A stretch of DNA of 64,000 nt from Paragonimus westermani (taxonomy: Eukaryota > Platyhelminthes > Trematoda > Plagiorchiida > Troglotrematidae), in NCBI GenBank assembly GCA_008508345.1, contig QNGE01000955.1, positions 136,866 to 200,865 on the forward strand. Reading direction: 5' to 3'. Shown here one piece after another: positions 55,530 to 64,000 of the stretch. The stretch's first letter is position 1, and each line of letters starts with the position of its first letter. Below the pieces are notes generated by a model. The model was not told the DNA's origin and did no database searches. It was given only the letters and a program-made list of their open reading frames with translations. A program made the translations under genes and the position numbers.

Positions 55530-56280
55530 CTCAGTCCGCTGCTTGCCTAACCAGGAGATCTACGGTGGTCAACCTCTTCGTGAGTAATTTCATTTCGTAC
55601 GTGAATTCATCCTCTTTCCACCTTACAACTCTTCCCAGTCGGTCAGCAAAGATTGTTCGGTATGGCAGACGACCAGCTGGCATCTTTAATACATGACCTA
55701 ACCATCTAAGTCTGCAAATGTAAGGACTGAACAAAGAAACTAGTTTGACAGTCAGTGCCAAATACTCTGTTCCATATCTCTCCATCGCTTACTCGTTGAT
55801 GCCACCCTATGGGAGTGATCGGAAGGAAACATCTGTGGTCGACTACCTGAAAACAGTTAACGTCTGCCCTGAGCGGCCAATTTTTGCTGCTGTGAAACAC
55901 TACAGAATTCATGGCCGTCTGAAACACGTGAACCTTAAGCTTCAAAGAAATACCTCTGTCTCGTCACGGGTGCCTCAAATTGGGGAACACCGCCTTGACC
56001 TAGGAGATACACGCTTCTATTTCATTCTACACACTTTCACAGTTGCTGCTGCAAATTCCCAGTTGTAAAAACAGGTCACCAACCTTCATGGCTTCATTAA
56101 CTAGTATTAAATCTGCGTAATCACAACGATGCTTCAGAACCACTTCACCTTTTGAGGCTGCAACGCGCAAAAGGCAAAATATCGTCTAGTGTTTGTTTTC
56201 TTCATAAACAACACCATGTCTTCAGCAAGATCAACATCGGTCGGTCTTTCACCAAGTGAAGCAAAAATAACAAACCAACT
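55530..56280 (-). mobile_element. RTE-like LINE 3' fragment, decayed
   Basis: On the minus strand the order is ERPTDVDLAEDMVLF (a mutated YADD region, Tyr-Ala replaced by Leu-Ala and the first Asp by Glu), KHRCDYADL, EIEACIS, LKLKVHVFQTAMN, SSKNWPLRADVNCFQVVDHR, GWHQRVSDGEIWNRVF, RLRWLGHVLKMPAGRLPYRT. This follows the C-terminal half of the LINE at 8.6-9.4 kb block by block. Stops and frameshifts are frequent. Confidence 0.75.
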
Positions 56281-56527
56281 TAGAAAGCAGCTTCAGCAGT
56301 TCTTACTCTGATAATCACAAAAGCCCATAGACCCGGATCTCACAAGCCATTCATGAAGTGGGTACAGTAACATGTCGCACGAGCATACACTGAATCACAG
56401 AGACATCCAAAGAGTTGTTGGATGCCAGATGATGCATTCCGCCTTATCATTTTGTCAAGAATTCCTAACAGAAAGCCACGAACGAACAAAAAGACGCCCA
56501 GCAGTATCTCGCTCACAAAAGGATTGC

Positions 56528-56575
56528 AACCATACCGCGCGCACTGATTGAATTTGATTTGTGTGACGCAGTTCG
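56528..56575 (+). repeat. Third copy of the 58.2 kb GC-rich unit
   Basis: CGCGCGCACTGATTGAATTT followed by GATTTGTGTGACGC closely resembles the unit ending at 58,328 (CGCGCACGGATTGAATTTGA, CTTGTGTAACG). It stands immediately before the coding similarity of the CR1-like LINE. Confidence 0.6.
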
Positions 56576-58100
56576 CTGTTAAGTGGAGTTCCTCAGCGAT
56601 CATTTCTCGACCCCCAGATTTTCCTGATATACACAAAAGACCTGACCAACGACTTATTCCGCCTATGTTATCTGTATGCAGACGATATAAAGCTGGTTGG
56701 GAGTTCGTCGGACGCAACTGCTCTCCAAGGGTACATTCTGAAAATTTTCCAATGGACGTTGAAGTGGGATCTACCGCTGAACGTTCTCGAAAGTCATATC
56801 CTCGCCAAGGCTCTCGAGTAAACGCCCAGGTATTCAAGGGATGCATATGGACAGACAGTTGAACTAACAACTAAGCAGCAAACTAGAGACTTGGGTTTCC
56901 AATTCATTAGTGCGTTTACTTCATCTGCTCAGTGTACCGCATCCACGACAAAAGCGCGGTTAGCGTTATATCGACCGAAATCAGCGATCGTTAACGCTTG
57001 TCCAACGATGTTCATTCCACTGTACTCGGCTATATTTCGCCCACACTTGGAATAGTGTGTCCAAGTTTGGGTACCATAACTCAAAAAGGACATAGCCGCC
57101 CTTGAAAAAGTACAAAAGCTCGCCACACGCATGGTATAGGGTATGAAGGGTCTGTAGTGAGGTCATCTTCGACGTCCCCAAAATTCTAAACTCCCAGCGA
57201 CGTGAGATTTGCCTTGCCAGTACCACCACGCCTGTTCACATTACCTTGTATATGTAAACTTACTACAAACCACTAGCATCAAAGTTAGTGGACCGGCATA
57301 AGTATCGCAGTTATGCTCTCAGCTGTGTAATGAATTCGCACTATATCTACTCATGTAGGTTACATTCACTAGGATAACAATGTTGAGCTATTACCGTTAG
57401 GAACGCCGCCTAGTCAGCCTAACGCTTGTTTGAATTCTGAAGGTCGACTGGAATTTTCCGTCGACGCACTCTTCCACTCTGGCGTCTGCTGTGCTGTTGT
57501 ACTCAACGTGCTCTCACGTCCAGCTCCCTAGCACCCCTTAATTGTTACGTTGAAGTCTGTTGTGAACGGTGAGTGAATCAATAAATAAAGTTTGTTTGCA
57601 GATTCATCGTTTTCTCCCTGCGACTCCCGATTCACGGTAGCATAAGGTTGAAGAAACTCGGGACGTACGAATTCAGGATCTAGCACTACAGGTCTAAGCT
57701 GCCAAGACAGACTAACTTCGTTGAACTTATTTTTGCTCGAATGCAGGCGGGTGAGGAGACCTTATTGAAGTGTACAAAATTACCCATCACACTGGAATAA
57801 GTCTCATGTCAGGTTTGCTCGAGATGCGACAAGACAGACCTAAGAGGTCTTAGGTTCACAGTCAATCAAACAATATCACGATTGGTTGTCCGATGTAACT
57901 TCTTCCCTAATCGTGTTGGCAACTCGTGGAACAAGTTGTCTGCAAAGATCGTTGAGGCCGCGAGCGTAGATATATTCAGAAGAGAGCTATAAAAATGTTG
58001 GAACAACATTCTTCCTATTTTGTACTGATCGAAGCATGATTGGTTTCTGCTTTTTAGAGCAGCCAGGTTTTAATAATCCATTTCTTCTGTCTCTACCCTT
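56576..58100 (+). mobile_element. CR1/Jockey-type LINE remnant, interrupted
   Basis: Broken frames give SGVPQRSFLDPQIFLIYTKD, LYADDIKLVGSSSDATALQG with the catalytic YADD at about 56,680, LKWDLPLN, TTKQQTRDLGFQF, YSAIFRPHLE with VQVWVP, AALEKVQKLATRMV and KLPATRD. After a non-coding insertion of about 0.5 kb it resumes with GDLIEVYKITHHTG, LRGLRFTVNQTISRLVVRC, FFPNRVGNSWNKLSAKIVEA and VDIFRREL. These are the standard blocks of CR1/Jockey-type reverse transcriptases (GVPQGSVLGP..LF, YADD, WNxLP). The endonuclease half is absent. Confidence 0.8.
57195..57660 (+). repeat. LTR-like dispersed repeat, copy 2, inside the CR1-like LINE
   Basis: Homologous to 53,680-54,125. It interrupts the CR1-like frame between the SRRE and GDLIEV blocks. 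An AATAAATAAAG run occurs at about 57,580-57,592 near its right end, as in the R region of an LTR. Both copies begin with the sequence GCGACGTGAGA or CGACGTGAGA, which also resembles the LINE coding sequence at that point, so the exact left border is uncertain. Confidence 0.6.
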
Positions 58101-58228
58101 AAACCACCACTGAAGACATCAAAAGAAAACGCGGTCTGATCAGTCTCCGGATCACACCAGTCCAGCATCAGGCGTCAACAGGCGCAGGCTTTCACCAAGT
58201 CCTGGATTTGAAATTTGACACGGGCACT

Positions 58229-58328
58229 GAAACCTGTAGACGCGCGCGGATTAATCCTGGGTTGTGTAACGCGCAACCGAAACCAGCGAGCGCGCACGGA
58301 TTGAATTTGACTTGTGTAACGGGGCGTG
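58229..58328 (+). repeat. Tandem pair of a 50-base GC-rich unit
   Basis: Unit 1 starts GAAACCTGTAGACGCGCGCG and unit 2, 50 bases later, GAAACCAGCGAGCGCGCACG. Both continue GGATT(A/G)A..., and both end TTGTGTAACG. A diverged third copy lies at 56,528-56,575. Confidence 0.7.
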
Positions 58329-58660
58329 CTGCTGTGTTGTCGGTGCCGTCTTAGCTTTCGTTTGTGTAAGTCGTGTGCATGGCTTACTGGGCCTCCGGCT
58401 CATGTTTGTTTGTATTGTTTCTCTTTTCAGAACTGTTGTTCGAACCCCTACTTCGGAAGAGCGCTGTCCCCTGGTGCGTCCACGTAGCCCGAAGGTTGGT
58501 CCGCGAATTTACGGGCATCCAGAGTGGAGTTGGCTGGCTTGCATGTTACAGTTGCGTGGCGTGGTGTGCTGTCGACACCGTTTTGGTTTTCATTTGTATG
58601 TCATATGTATGCTTTGTTGGGCTTTTGGCTCACGTTTGTTTCAAGAGCAGTGCTACACCT
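58318..58660 (+). repeat. Diverged direct duplication, about 231 bases apart
   Basis: The segment near 58,325 (GTGCTGCTGTGTTGTCGGTG, CTTTCGTTTGTGTAAGTCG, GCTCATGTTTGTTTG) recurs near 58,556 (GTGGTGTGCTGTCGACACCG, TTTTCATTTGTATGTCATA, GCTCACGTTTGTTTC). Both are open over much of their length, but the products (GLLGLRLMFVC and CWAFGSRLF) are not recognisable. Confidence 0.55.
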
Positions 58661-58754
58661 TGTTTTCAGTGACTGCCTTGCAGGTCAACAGAAAAACGCT
58701 AGGTAGTTTATGCCTCCAGCCTCAAACCAAGAGGTCAAGTTGGCTTAAAATCCG

Positions 58755-59039
58755 TCACAGAGTGTTGGTGGTGTTTGAGTTTGTGGCGTGCGTCATTAGG
58801 GTAATCTCAGGCCACTCGTAGCAAGCACCCACCAAAATGAGATATACCACACCGTCGACAGGTCCCACACAATCCACATGTAGGGGTGACCGAGGATGTT
58901 CGAGTTGCTTCCATGATTGAGGCTGGACGCGCGGTGGGCTCTTGGTGACTTCGCTGCAGCAGCTGCATTGTCCAACCAGATCTTTAATGTGGTTGTTGAT
59001 CCCAGGCCATTTGACGTGGCTCCTAGTGATGGCCTTCAT
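58755..59039 (-). pseudogene. Ty3/gypsy integrase fragment
   Basis: MKAITRSHVKWPGINNHIKD and VGQCSCCSE show the end of the HHCC zinc-binding domain (the CxxC is kept). Next comes SPLHVDCVGPVDGVVYLILV, where the first catalytic Asp of the integrase core stands (DCVGP for the usual DFAGP), then YEWPEI. The frame is open for 94 codons. The later catalytic Asp and Glu are beyond the fragment or lost. Confidence 0.8.
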
Positions 59040-59099
59040 GCGTCCTGCACCAGGGTGTCCAAAATGGAACTGTCTAAGAACAGTTTAGCGTAGCGAAGA

Positions 59100-60020
59100 G
59101 GGAATGACGGCGCGGCCAGCGTACATCAGACAGGAGTTGACTACTAAAAGGAACTCGCATCATAAGTAGATTTGGTGAGGTTGATGACTATCGGGTTTGG
59201 ACATATGTGGCTGCCTGTTGCAACACGAGGTCAGTTTCCAAAGCGCGCTTACTATCAGGCAGCTTAGTCAGGGTTGTACGGATGGCATTGGGAAGTGTTC
59301 GGCTTATATTGTTCTCAATGAACAGCAGCTATAATGGGTTTTCAACGGGACGCCGGCTGCCGACGTGTCGAGGAAAAGCATCAGTCTGACCGAAATCGGC
59401 GGTTCGGTGATGCCAGATGCCGAAGTCAGTTTTCGATTATAGTGACCCAGCGCTGCAGCCAGCTGGCGGAGTACATGAATATACTCTTCTTTGAGCCAAA
59501 TATGGGAAGGAGCGGCTTGTTTTCCGTCAGAGGGGTAGAATGGCGGACACAGATCATCTTGGGAAACTTCTTCGCAGCAAATATTTGCTCCAAAGCCTCA
59601 TCTCAGACTTGGTCTTAGTTCTTACCATCTGTGAGGGTCCGTGCATTTTGCATAACAGTCTTCTCACACCCATCGGAGAATACCTTGGAGATCACCGCAC
59701 CAATACAAAAAGTTGAGACATCTGCAGCCACAACGATAAGGAGAACGGCGTCGAAGTTCTGCAGTAATATGTCTGACCCCAGCATGGACCTAATTTTTTC
59801 AAAGGCCCGTGAGCGTTCCGGAAACCAGCGCTACTGTGTTTCTACTCTGAGAGGGTGGTTTGGAGGAGGTTGGACGTCGTGCAGCGAGGATAGGAAGAGG
59901 CCGTAATGACTAATGAGACTGAGGAACCAGCGAGGCGACGAAATATCCTCTGGAGGTGGAGTGTGTTGAGTGTCAAGAAAGTTCTCAGAATCTGCACGGC
60001 GGCCGGTGGCGTTGAAAACA
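59100..60020 (-). pseudogene. Ty3/gypsy RNase H and connection region, broken
   Basis: Recognisable blocks on the minus strand are SLISHYGLFLSSLHDVQPP after the RT, then TENKPLLPIFGSKKSIFMYS and WLQRWVTII, corresponding to TDHKPL..IFG and the LQRWA block of gypsy elements. Between them lies weakly conserved, frameshifted sequence. The usual DASxxGxGAV start of RNase H was not seen clearly. Confidence 0.65.
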
Positions 60021-60830
60021 AAGCCAAGGCACCTGATGGACGACAAAAAACTGACACTTGTCTGCTCGAAGCCGAAACCCGTGTTCTTGGGCACGTTGAA
60101 AAAGTACCATGGTTCGATCTCGATGGTCGTCATGCGTTCGCCCAGAAATAATGACGTTGTCTATGTGGGCAGTCATACCAGACAGTCTGGATAGCATGAC
60201 ATCATTCATGATCTGCTGGAAGATGGCTGGAGTGATCTTGACACCTAACGGCAGTCTGGTTTACTCGTGTGCAGCGCGGGGTGTTGACCTTCTACGGGGT
60301 TGTAGAGGGACTTTCACATGTAGGTATGCGTCGGTCAGGTCGAGCTTGGCCAAGCATGTTCCATCGTTAGGGATCGTGAGCCGGTCTTCAGGGACAGGCA
60401 GTGGATGACAGTTAGCTCCCAAACCAGCGTTGAGTCCGGCGTAGAAATCAGCGCAGATTTGTGATGATCCATTGGCCCTATTCACGACAACGGTGGGGAT
60501 TGTCCAGCAGGAGAAGGCGTCAGCACATCCAAATCCTCAAGGCGTTTGAGTTCCAGGATAAGACATCATAGAGTACTAGACGTTTTGGGTAGAAGAGTTT
60601 GGGCCGCAGGTTTGAGAAGAAATACAACCTGGGCCTGAGTGGAGCTGGCAAAATTTTCGTTGAAAACCGACCTGAAGCGTCGGATGTATTCATCTACCAT
60701 GCGTAATGGCTTCCCTGTGGGAGGCTGCAATCGATCGCAAAAGTGTATGATTGGTAGTTCTGCCAGACCCACCGGAACATGTGAATTGATCCTACCAGAG
60801 GAAGGACAGTTTGAATCTATCGCATTCACG
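60020..60830 (-). pseudogene. Ty3/gypsy reverse transcriptase, broken
   Basis: Frames give FRSVFNENFASSTQAQVVFL with LKPAAQ, NRANGSSQICADFYAGLNAG, PLPVPEDRL, CLAKLDLTDAYLHVKV, then MNDVMLSRLSGMTAHIDNVI where the usual YLDDI reads HIDNV, so the second catalytic Asp is changed to Asn, and HGFRLRADKCQFF. The enzyme is inactive from this substitution and from several frameshifts. Confidence 0.8.
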
Positions 60831-60839
60831 ATTTACGAT

Positions 60840-61306
60840 GCCAGGATAGGTGATAAGATCATCAGAGTCCCGTTTGGTCAGCTTGAAACAATGGTACCGC
60901 AAGTTGAATAGAGATGACTGGTCACCGAATATCTGCGACATAATACTGATCGTCTCATTAAAATTGATGCCGCGTGGGCTCTTGGGCAAGATGAAGTTGG
61001 CGTACCACTCGTGCTCCACAGGGCCAAGTTTGCGGAGAAGAATCCGGACCTTCGACGAATCGTCCTGATTGGCAAATTCGATACGAAGTAGGTCATCGTA
61101 CCGACGGAACCAAGAATCAAATGTCACGGTTGCATGTGAGTCGTAGACGAATTCGGAGATACACGTTGCCAAACTGTTCAGAGATTACGCACTGCCAGAT
61201 TGTGCGGGTTGGCCCAGACTCGAATTGGACAATCGCTGTCAAGCATCTCCATAAGCTTCATCCGTTGCTGCAGCGGCAGCTTGACGTCTTTACCGGCCAA
61301 CGCCAT
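60840..61306 (-). pseudogene. Ty3/gypsy gag, broken by a frameshift
   Basis: The start codon at 61,306-61,304 gives MALAGKDVKLPLQQRMKLME and, after a frameshift near 61,190, TCISEFVYDSHATVTFDSWF, RRYDDLLRIEFANQDDSSKV, LLRKLGPVEHEWYANFILPK, ETISIMSQIFGDQSSLF and LTKRDSDDLITYPGIVNREC. This is the capsid-like part of a gypsy gag that packages element RNA. The downstream zinc knuckle is not seen. Confidence 0.75.
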
Positions 61307-61558
61307 TGATCCGAAATCCCATCCCCGTCGCCAACGGTTAGGATCCTCTGAGAGAGAAGATGGCAAAAACGAACACAAAGACCGCGAGCAGCACCTCGAT
61401 CACGAACGAACCGCAACGATATCACAAACGACACGAACAACCAGAACGCAAGTACTCGGACCCAACTCTCGCAACTTAGAACCTCCTAACAAGAAAGGAT
61501 AAAGAGCTTTATTTGCTGCTCAGCCTGAAGGCGAAACAGTGGCTCACAACGGTGGCCT

Positions 61559-61981
61559 TTATCCTAACACACTGAACGGATCAATTATAAGCAACCGCGC
61601 GAACTCGAATTTTCCGGAATAATGGCGGGCACTCGAGTTATCAGAACAGAAGCATCTATTTCCCTCGGGGAGTATGGTGTATTCTTGGGAAAACGTGCTT
61701 TTCCCAACATTTTTCCTGTTGGGACTCATTGGCACCGCCGTTTTCTTAGGTCGAGCTGCATTGGACAAATAGGACTTGCGTTTTCGGTCCATCCATCGTC
61801 TTGGTCGAAAGGCAGTTAGCTTCATGTTCGGTCTCGGCGTTGAGATCGCCGGGATAACGGTCGCGGGCACTCGAGTCATCGGAATAGAAGCATCTATTTC
61901 CCCCGGGAAGTATAGTGTATTCTTGGCGAAAAGTGCATTTGCCTCAATGTTGCCGATTCTTTCACCAGTTGATTGCAACAC
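61559..61981 (-). CDS. Open frame over a duplicated sequence, unrecognised
   Basis: A 140-codon minus-strand frame contains a basic stretch (RRWMDRKRKSYLSNAARPKK) between two diverged copies of the same roughly 80-base sequence (61,620-61,700 and 61,858-61,938). It lies just upstream of the gypsy gag on the same strand, so it may be element leader or a nested repeat. No family was recognised. Confidence 0.25.
   Translation of the reverse strand: MLQSTGERIGNIEANALFAKNTLYFPGEIDASIPMTRVPATVIPAISTPRPNMKLTAFRPRRWMDRKRKSYLSNAARPKKTAVPMSPNRKNVGKSTFSQEYTILPEGNRCFCSDNSSARHYSGKFEFARLLIIDPFSVLG
61620..61938 (+). repeat. Direct duplication with about 238-base spacing
   Basis: GCGGGCACTCGAGTTATCAG followed by AACAGAAGCATCTATTTCCC at 61,625 recurs as GCGGGCACTCGAGTCATCGG with AATAGAAGCATCTATTTCCC at 61,863. 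Both continue with GTATTCTTGG. The middle segment between them is not duplicated. Confidence 0.75.
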
Positions 61982-61984
61982 TGC

Positions 61985-63149
61985 GCGATGTACTTCGGGC
62001 TCGGTGACTGGTTGGGCTCACATCGGGTTTACCGAATGTATCTCAGGAAGTACTTATGATTGACGTAATGTCAGAGGCTGTTCAGCAGAAAGTGAACTGC
62101 GAAATCGTTAATGGAAACCGTTACATACCCTATGGGAATCAAACTCTGAAAGCGGCAAACAAGTATTTGTATTTGGCACTAGCATGAATGTTAAGATCAC
62201 TTTGTGTTGAAGTTGAGTTGGAGCTTGGTTCCGAAGATTGTTGGAGGTGTTGATGCCCTGTTGGTCACAGAAACCTATCTTATGGCCACGTCAGTTGCAT
62301 ATCTGAGTGGACAATACTGTTTGAAATGCCACTCACCACGGGACCAACATGCCGTTGAGAACCTCCTTGTGGATTTAGTGGTGGCTCACTTCATTGCTTA
62401 AATCGTACCACCGACAAAAATCTGAACAGCTTTATGAATCATGGCCGTATCGTGTTTCATGTTCACCAGTCTTTGACACTCTGCTGAGAGCTTTCGCTGT
62501 GATGTTTTTATTCTGCTCAAGTTTGGGTAAAACAAGTGAGGCATTTGAGCCTATTTTCCATCAGGAAGTTATGCTGAAACCTTTCACATTTTCGGTTGAC
62601 CAGAACCGCAAACGTTACGTAATAACCTGATTCACGTTCAGTCAACTTGGGGCAGTTTTACCGGATATTGACTCGTGAGAACTGTTCATCGGAAATATAT
62701 CTGATCTGTCTGACGGTTCAGCTGAAATCCAAATCCTTCGGTTGTTGTTGACTGATGAAATTCGTGAACTATTTGTGTTTCACAGTGCAGTGCTTCCGGA
62801 CCAGAAGCCGGGAATTCCATTTGAAGCCCTTGCCAGGAAATTCACTCTGGAATTTGTCTTCCCAACGTCTGAATCACGCGTCAAATGTATGACTGGATGA
62901 AGGTTCGTAGTGGAAGTTCGAAACGGCTGCGATGGTTGATTCGTTCGACACTGATTTGTCACCGGACGTTGAAGCCGTTGATGGCAAGTAGAGAATTTTC
63001 GACAGAGACTCAATGGTAGGTCGACCAATACTGAAAGAAGGCTAAGGGAGAGAACTGGAAATGGTATGGACACAGCTTTGCCATTGACTGTGACATATCG
63101 TCATTTCGGATAGCGTATCTAATCGGCGGTTTGTGTGATCACGAGGACC
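61985..63149 (+). other. Unclassified, possibly retroelement-derived
   Basis: A plus-strand frame at 62,204-62,401 (VDALLVTETYLMATSVAYLS) and another around 62,670-62,900 (ELFIGNISDLSDGSAEIQIL, LPDQKPGIPFEALARKFTLE) read like protein. The second has the length and feel of a retroelement gag segment, but I cannot name a family. Stops separate them. Confidence 0.3.
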
Positions 63150-64000
63150 CTATCCAGACAGGCGATGCTTGCCCACATTGCTCAATAGAGCAGTCAACGT
63201 CTTCATAATTCGCGACCACGTTGTTGCTTGACCACCACGCGGTTTTGCTCAACTGTTGGTGGCCCCAGTTTATAATGCCCGATACGGTAAACGCTCAGCT
63301 GGCGTACGGAGCACGTGAGCGAACCATCGGAAGCTGTGCAGCGTAATTGGTTGACCGATTGATCACGCACCCCGAGCGTTCCGGAATACGCGCTGGCGAA
63401 CTGCCATATTGCTCACGCGATCATTTCACTTTGTGTGGGCCAATTGACGGAGACAACGATGGTCGAACACAACAAGCCTGCTGATATCTTTCTTGTGAAC
63501 AGGCCACGTTTCTGAACCATACAGCAAAATAGAACGCACACAGGCGTTACATACTCTTCCTTTCGGCGACAACCGAACGTCAACTCGCGCCTTTGCTATC
63601 CTCGGTGATATCTCATTAGCAATATTACAGGCTGACGAGATAGTGCTACGCAAGTATATGAAACTGTCCACAATCTCAAACTGAACACCTGCAATAACGA
63701 GAGTAGGGGTGGAAATGCCCCAGTCTTGAAGCAGCGCTTTGCACTTTGAAGGTGCGAAGCCCATTCCATACAAACCAGCTCGGTCACTCACCCTGTTCAG
63801 CATGTCTTCGGAAGAGGGGCTAAGTAAGACAGTGTCGTCTGCGTACTCCAGATCGCGCCAGGAAGAAGCTCAACACCAAGCCCACTGGATTCACGAAGCG
63901 CACCCTCCAGAATGTCGTCCATGACAAAATTGAACAGGAAGGGGGAAATCGGACACCCCTGACGAACACCACTAGAAGTGATGAACGCTCGAGACAGTTG
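63150..64000 (-). mobile_element. RTE-like LINE, 3' part, cut by the window end
   Basis: On the minus strand from the window edge: SGVRQGCPISPFLFNFVMDD, LEGALRESSGLGVELLPG, a one-base frameshift, then DLEYADDTVLLSPSSEDML with an intact YADD (63,834-63,845), GMGFAPSKCKALLQDWG, FEIVDSFIYL, SPKGRVCNACVRSILLYGSE, VFDHRCLRQLAHTK and, after stops, RVSNMAVRQRVFRN and ERLPYRALY. It is better preserved than the copy at 6-9.7 kb and belongs to the same clade. The 5' part lies beyond the window. Confidence 0.85.

Larger units (their letters stand above)
58755..61306 (-). mobile_element. Ty3/gypsy-like LTR retrotransposon, gag-pol remnant
   Basis: On the minus strand: gag (61,306 to about 60,840), RT lead-in (KPAAQ) and RT (60,640-60,020), RNase H and connection (59,950-59,300) and integrase (59,039-58,755), in the order of Ty3/gypsy elements. 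The wording of the motifs (FDSWFRRYDDL in gag, ICADFYAGLNAGL in RT, SPLHVDCVGPVDG in integrase) is typical of gypsy elements common in invertebrate and flatworm genomes. A protease and zinc knuckle between gag and RT were not found. Frames are interrupted throughout, and no LTR pair was identified. Confidence 0.8.

Noticed and set aside
56340..56870. 176-codon minus-strand open frame
   Set aside because: It lies antisense to the CR1-like reverse transcriptase coding sequence, whose motifs are clear; a shadow frame.
58312..58821. 169-codon plus-strand open frame
   Set aside because: It runs through a duplicated GT-rich segment and gives Cys/Val/Leu-rich sequence in two competing frames; treated as repeat, not gene.
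1..64000. CRISPR arrays, operons, rRNA genes, prophage or plasmid functions
   Set aside because: No regularly spaced repeats with unique spacers, no bacterial-type gene clusters and no rRNA sequence were seen; the window is eukaryotic.

Overview
This is a eukaryotic nuclear window. No bacterial operons, Shine-Dalgarno starts or long uninterrupted genes are present. Short exons sit between introns of about 0.4 to 4.7 kb with GT-AG (once probably GC-AG) borders, and the space between is full of decayed retrotransposons. The mixture of RTE-like LINEs with (GAT)n tails, CR1-like LINE remnants, Ty3/gypsy pol remnants and tRNA-derived SINEs, together with long introns, fits a digenean flatworm (fluke) best. 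That placement is an inference; the species cannot be read from the sequence.

Left part, 1-14 kb: no convincing host exon. It holds a near full-length but broken RTE-like LINE (about 5,990-9,691, + strand), two 3' fragments of related LINEs (11.1-11.65 kb and 12.94-13.26 kb), a piece of a LINE 5' region (4.6 kb), a hairpin and an 11-C tract.

Centre, 14.4-40.5 kb: one large host gene on the + strand, reconstructed from eleven exons whose splice sites and reading phases mostly agree. The encoded protein is about 1,290 residues, mostly Gln/Ser/Pro-rich. In its middle, exons 5 to 8 together encode a domain resembling the PTOV/ACID domain of Mediator subunit 25 (MED25): a Trp-x-Gly opening and a closing GLIP...D...F...RQ motif rebuilt across an intron. 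I read it as the 3' part of a MED25 orthologue; the N-terminal von Willebrand A exons were not found and may lie upstream of the window. One junction (exon 9 to exon 10) does not match in phase, so a small exon is missing there or one boundary is wrong.

Right part, 40.5-64 kb: 3' flank of the gene, two weak minus-strand candidate exons or ORFs (43.4-44.2 kb), then a retrotransposon graveyard. It contains a near-perfect inverted SINE pair at 44.6-44.9 kb with an N in its spacer, a Ty3/gypsy pol remnant on + (49.5-51.9 kb), SINE copies on - (52.3 and 53.2 kb), a pair of LTR-like repeats (53.7 and 57.2 kb), an RTE fragment on - (55.5-56.3 kb), a CR1-like LINE on + (56.6-58.1 kb), small duplications (58.2-58.7 kb and 61.6-61.9 kb), a second Ty3/gypsy element on - with gag, RT, RNase H and integrase pieces (61.3-58.75 kb), and an RTE copy on - with an intact YADD box running off the window end.

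Nothing here looks like a new defence, biosynthetic or mobile system. The most useful result is the dispersed MED25-like gene. The next most useful are the young SINE family with its inverted pair and the RTE 3'-terminal hairpin whose loop is flipped between two copies.
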